The notes under the pieces: generated by a model | Seen by the model: only the letters and a program-made list of their open reading frames with translations | Database searches by the model: none | What the model was told of the DNA's origin: nothing | Shown here: in pieces, positions 61,240 through 64,000 of the stretch | Position numbering within the stretch: the first letter of the stretch is position 1 | Layout: each line of letters begins with the position of its first letter | DNA from: DASSQJ01 sp963726295 | GTDB taxonomy: Bacteria > Actinomycetota > Actinomycetes > Actinomycetales > Dermatophilaceae | Direction: 5' to 3' | Length of the DNA: 64,000 nucleotides | Assembly: GCA_963726295.1 (NCBI GenBank) | Contig: CAVSBW010000001.1 | Coordinates: 682,001 to 746,000, forward strand | Program-made: the position numbers and the translations under genes

Positions 61240-61700
61240 GAGCCGGTGCTCGTGACCGGCGCCGGGGGAGGCGGCGGGGGCGGGGCAGGGGCTGCGGCCG
61301 GAGCGGCCGCAGGGGCCGGCGGCGCGGGCGCGTACACCGGTGCCGACCCACCCCACGAGCTGCCACCGGACGACGTGCCGCCGACGGAGGCGACGCCTGG
61401 GGCCGCGGCGCGGACGACGACCTTGGGCCCGACGACCCGGCGCACCTTCCGGGGTGTCGTGACGATGACGGGGTTGGCCTGGGCCCAGGCGACCATGTCC
61501 TCGTGGTGCTTGCGGGCGGCCTCGGCCTCGGCCGCGGACTGGGCGCGGGCCTTGACGGCCTCGGCGTGGGCCGTCTCGCGGGCAGCGAGAGCGGTGGCGC
61601 CGCCGGTGGTGGCCACGGCCGAGGCGGCCAGGGTGCCGCTCAGCACGACGAGTACGGCGCGCGAGCGGTCACGCTGGCCGGTGGTGAGCAGGGGTTTCAC
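61236..61700 (-). CDS. Small anchored Ala/Pro-rich protein, first gene of the ApbE operon
   Basis: The 154-residue product (GTG 61700, Shine-Dalgarno GGAGGA ten bases upstream) has a basic N-terminus and one hydrophobic segment (about 15-38, AVLVVLSGTLAASAVATTGG). It continues with an Ala/Glu/Arg helix, a basic strand-like part (TTPRKVRRVVGPKVVVRAA), a Gly/Ser stretch and a Pro-Ala run with eight consecutive Pro. It appears exported and membrane-anchored. I do not recognise the family and see no FMN_bind domain. An upstream ATG 61772 is in frame but lacks a ribosome site. It takes the position where a flavinylated protein is usually encoded. Confidence 0.65.
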   Translation of the reverse strand: MKPLLTTGQRDRSRAVLVVLSGTLAASAVATTGGATALAARETAHAEAVKARAQSAAEAEAARKHHEDMVAWAQANPVIVTTPRKVRRVVGPKVVVRAAAPGVASVGGTSSGGSSWGGSAPVYAPAPPAPAAAPAAAPAPPPPPPPAPVTSTGS

Positions 61701-61775
61701 CGGTCTCGAGTCCTCCGTGGTGGGGGGTACGTCCCGGTGAGACTGCCGCGACCGAGGACAAGTGCGTGTCATCGA

Positions 61776-61838
61776 CGTGTTAAGGAAACCTCATGGCGGC
61801 CCGAGCGACTCTCGGCCTCTTAACGCACTCTTGACGGC
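61776..61838. promoter_or_regulatory. Candidate response-regulator sites: 11-bp direct repeats and an inverted copy
   Basis: CTCTTAACGCA (61817-61827) is followed immediately by CTCTTGACGGC (61828-61838), a tandem 11-base repeat typical of OmpR-family sites. On the other strand CCTTAACACG (61785-61776) is a related copy facing the ApbE operon. They lie in the 215-base divergent promoter region between 61700 and 61916. Confidence 0.55.
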
Positions 61839-61915
61839 GGCGCGACGCGCGCTTGACCCCCGCGCCCGCAGGATCGGCACCGTCTCCGCCCCCTGCCAAC
61901 CTCGGAGGTCCTCCC

Positions 61916-62374
61916 GTGTCCCTCGCCACGACGATCGGTGCCGGCACCCTGCTCGGCGGCATCCTGGCCGTCGGTGTCTACTCGGCACTCGCCCCGGCCG
62001 ACACCGTTTCCGCGTCCGTCCCCGCCGCCCCGACCTACGCCCCCGTCCCGACCCGCACCGTCTCGGTCGAGTCCGAGGACTGTGTCGGCAAGGCCGTCCT
62101 CGTGGGCGACGAGTGCGTCCTCCACGTCCCCGGTCCCACGGTCACCATCCCGGCCGCCACCACGGCGCGCGCCGAGGAGTCGCACTCCTCCTCCGGGACG
62201 ACCACCACGTCGGCGCCGCCTCGGACCGCGGGCCCGGCCACCACCACGACCGCCGGCTCGGACGACGGCTACGCCGAGCAGGAGGACGGTGAGGACGAGA
62301 GCCACGAGGACGGCGAGCACGAGGAGGACCACGAGGATGAGTACGACGGCGGTGGAGAGTACGAGCACGACTGA
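61916..62374 (+). CDS. Small anchored acidic, His-rich protein
   Basis: The 152-residue product (GTG 61916 after GGAGG) has an N-terminal hydrophobic segment (TTIGAGTLLGGILAVGVYSAL), then a short domain with two Cys (VSVESEDCVGKAVLVGDECV) and a Ser/Thr/Pro linker. Its C-terminal 40 residues are Asp/Glu/His/Gly-rich, such as GEDESHEDGEHEEDHEDEYD, and look able to bind divalent metals. I do not recognise the family. It diverges from the ApbE operon and sits next to the two-component genes, so it may be part of the same response. Confidence 0.6.
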   Translation: MSLATTIGAGTLLGGILAVGVYSALAPADTVSASVPAAPTYAPVPTRTVSVESEDCVGKAVLVGDECVLHVPGPTVTIPAATTARAEESHSSSGTTTTSAPPRTAGPATTTTAGSDDGYAEQEDGEDESHEDGEHEEDHEDEYDGGGEYEHD

Positions 62375-62399
62375 GGCCGTACCGCCCTCGCCCGCCGGG

Positions 62400-63695
62400 T
62401 CAGGCCGGGGCCGCGGGCAGCCTGATCTCGACTCGCAGGCCGCCCAGCTCGGAGTCCCCGAGGCGCACCGACCCACCGGCTCCCTCGACGACACGGTGGA
62501 CGATGGCCAGCCCCAGACCGGTGGAGCCCGCGCCGCTGTGGCCGCGGCCCCGCCACGGCACCGTCATGCCCGACCCGGCGTCCTCGACGACGAGGTGCAC
62601 CTCGCCGGCCGTGCTGCGCAGCACCACGCGCGCACCGGCGTCCTCCGGCGTGTGCGCGAAGACGTTGTCGAGGAGGGTGTCCAGAACCTCACGGACGTCG
62701 TCCGCGGAGAGCTCGACCCGCGCTCCCGGCGCGAGCACGACGAGGTCGAGCCTGCGTCCCTGGTCCTCGGCCAGCGCCCGCCAGAAGCTGACCCGCTCGC
62801 CGAGCAGCGGCGCGACCTCGATGGCCGGCCTCATCTCGTCCGTCACCGGGCGCCGCGCCTCGCGCACCACCTCGTCGATGCTGCGCTGCAGCGCGTCGAC
62901 GTGGTCGCGGAGCCGGTCGGCCACTGCGGTGTCCTCGACGAGGTCGGTGTCGAGCCGCAACGCGGTCACGGGGGTGCGGAGCCGATGGCCGAGGTCGGCC
63001 ACGTGCTCGCGCTCGGCGGCCACGAGGGCATGGATGCGGTCGGCCAGGGCGTTGAGCGCACGTCCGAGCTCGGCGGTCTCCGGCGGTCCACCCGGAACGG
63101 CACGCGCGTCCGCCTCGCCCTCCCGCAGCCGGTGCGCCACCGTGGCCACCTCGGTGACGGGGATGCTGATCCGGCGGCCCAGCCACCACGCGACGGCGAC
63201 CGAGAGTCCGACCAGCCCGACACCGAGCAGCCCCACGATGAGCCACGCGTTCGCGACGCCGGCCCGCAGCTCCGCGTCGGTCACGGTGGCGACCACCACC
63301 GCGAGACCGGCTTGGTCCCCCTGGTCGATGGTGACGACGGCGTCGCGGCCTCCCTCGAAGTCGGTCGTGAAGGATGCCCTGTCGCGGCGCCCCCGTTCGA
63401 CGGCTGCGTCGACGTGCTCGGGGAGGGGTGGGGTGGCCCCGCCCAGGACGGCGCCATCGGCCTCGACGACGACCACCTGAGGTCCCTCGTCGCTGGCGGC
63501 GGCGACGGTGCGGTCGAGGGTGGCCCGGTCGGCGACCGTGGCGACGAGGGTGGCGACCTCCTGGGCCTGCTGCACCGCCCGGGTGGTCGCCTGCGCCTCG
63601 GCCAGGTTGGCGAGGAGGATGCACAGGGGCAGCACGAACGCCACGACGACGCCGGCCGTGGTGGCCGCCACGAGCAGGGCGATCCGCCGGGTCAC
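62400..63695 (-). CDS. Sensor histidine kinase (HAMP, HisKA, HATPase)
   Basis: The 431-residue protein has a first helix (about 5-30), an extracytoplasmic sensor (about 32-145) and a second helix (about 150-172). A HAMP domain (about 173-225) is followed by a HisKA motif with the phospho-acceptor His in VADLGHRLRTPVTALRLD near 238. The ATP-binding domain has the N box DTLLDNVFAHTP near 345, VEDAGSGM and GSTGLGLAIVHRVVEGAGG near 395. It lies six bases after the response regulator gene on the same strand, forming a two-component system next to the ApbE locus. Confidence 0.93.
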   Translation of the reverse strand: MTRRIALLVAATTAGVVVAFVLPLCILLANLAEAQATTRAVQQAQEVATLVATVADRATLDRTVAAASDEGPQVVVVEADGAVLGGATPPLPEHVDAAVERGRRDRASFTTDFEGGRDAVVTIDQGDQAGLAVVVATVTDAELRAGVANAWLIVGLLGVGLVGLSVAVAWWLGRRISIPVTEVATVAHRLREGEADARAVPGGPPETAELGRALNALADRIHALVAAEREHVADLGHRLRTPVTALRLDTDLVEDTAVADRLRDHVDALQRSIDEVVREARRPVTDEMRPAIEVAPLLGERVSFWRALAEDQGRRLDLVVLAPGARVELSADDVREVLDTLLDNVFAHTPEDAGARVVLRSTAGEVHLVVEDAGSGMTVPWRGRGHSGAGSTGLGLAIVHRVVEGAGGSVRLGDSELGGLRVEIRLPAAPA

Positions 63696-63701
63696 GGGGG
63701 C

Positions 63702-64000
63702 TCAGCCGCCGTCGGTGGTGGCGTCCGGGGCGGCCAGGCGCACCCCGACGCCGCGGACGCTGTGGAGGTAGACGGGCTCGGCGGCGCTCTCGCCGAGCTT
63801 GCGCCGCAGCCAGGACAGGTGCACGTCGACGGTGCGCTCGCCGCCGCCGTAGGGCTGGTTCCACACCTCGGCGAGGATCTCCCGCTTCGTCACGACCTCG
63901 CCGGCGCGGCGGGCGAGCAGGTGGAGCAGGTCGAACTCGCGGCGGGACAGGTCGAGCGCAGTGCCGTCGAGGGTCGCCTCACGCGTCACGGGGTCGACGC
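63702..64000 (-). CDS. OmpR/PhoB family response regulator, C-terminal part (cut by window end)
   Basis: The visible 98 codons form a winged-helix effector domain: LDGTALDLSRREFDLLHLLA, TKREILAEVWNQPYGGGERT, VDVHLSWLRRKLGE and YLHSVRGVGVRLA. The receiver domain lies beyond position 64000. It pairs with the histidine kinase downstream. Regulators of this family bind tandem repeats with about 11-base periodicity, as found at 61817-61838. Confidence 0.92.
   Translation of the reverse strand, partial: VDPVTREATLDGTALDLSRREFDLLHLLARRAGEVVTKREILAEVWNQPYGGGERTVDVHLSWLRRKLGESAAEPVYLHSVRGVGVRLAAPDATTDGG

Noticed and set aside
61600..61640. TTGGAT-like residues (ATTGGATAL) in the small anchored protein as an ApbE flavinylation motif
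   Set aside because: The known motif has TGAT/S after an acidic residue; here it is TGGAT with no acidic residue, and it lies in the predicted membrane helix.

Overview
The window is high-GC (roughly 70% or more) actinobacterial chromosome. The gene content points to the order Micrococcales and probably the family Intrasporangiaceae or a close relative. That placement is my inference from gene order, codon use (GTG starts everywhere), an actinobacterial LeuS active-site variant and a SAM-IV riboswitch. I see no phage, plasmid, transposase or CRISPR signal.

Layout. Positions 1-8123 hold the classic translation block rimP-nusA-ylxR-infB-rbfA-truB-ribF, closed by a SEDS (RodA/FtsW-type) gene. 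Next come an acyl-CoA ligase (8256-10127) and a leftward cluster of flavoprotein, Pcm, ECF sigma factor and anti-sigma factor (13659-10146). Positions 13789-18209 carry a radical SAM gene among several frameshifted genes (DinB-like, GNAT, an unknown remnant, a thioesterase). A class III aminotransferase follows. The conserved block then resumes with the DUF2344 partner of the radical SAM protein, RNase E/G, rplU, rpmA, obgE and proB, then an amidohydrolase, an EamA exporter, a small Dabb-like protein, pdxY, proA and a GT2 glycosyltransferase. Positions 33516-35390 are nadD-rsfS-phosphatase, followed by tRNA-Ala(GGC). Positions 35748-43256 hold repair, peroxidase and redox genes (tag, metallophosphoesterase, Gpx, FMO, MFS-cNMP, ferredoxin-reductase-like, sulfite-oxidase-like).

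Positions 43431-45052 hold a YhhN protein and a TetR/SMR efflux pair sharing a perfect palindromic operator. leuS (45214-48126) is preceded by a Leu-Leu-Leu leader peptide and a U-tailed terminator. A PotABCD-type transporter with a YtcJ-type amidohydrolase follows (48337-54285). A SAM-IV riboswitch then precedes a cysteine-desulfurase-like gene, and a TetR-ABC exporter operon lies at 56056-58144.

The most unusual locus is 58192-64000. A five-gene leftward operon with four-base start/stop overlaps encodes a small anchored Pro-rich protein, ApbE, a b-haem membrane protein, a NuoF-like SLBB protein and a 3Fe-4S-type ferredoxin. It diverges from a small acidic anchored protein and is followed by a histidine kinase and a response regulator cut by the window edge. 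It looks like a regulated trans-membrane electron-transfer module that lacks the usual FMN-binding substrate.

Regulation. At least fifteen genes start six to eight bases after a TANNNT (or CAGGAT) hexamer with no Shine-Dalgarno, which suggests leaderless transcripts are common here. Elsewhere ATGA/GTGA overlaps imply heavy translational coupling.
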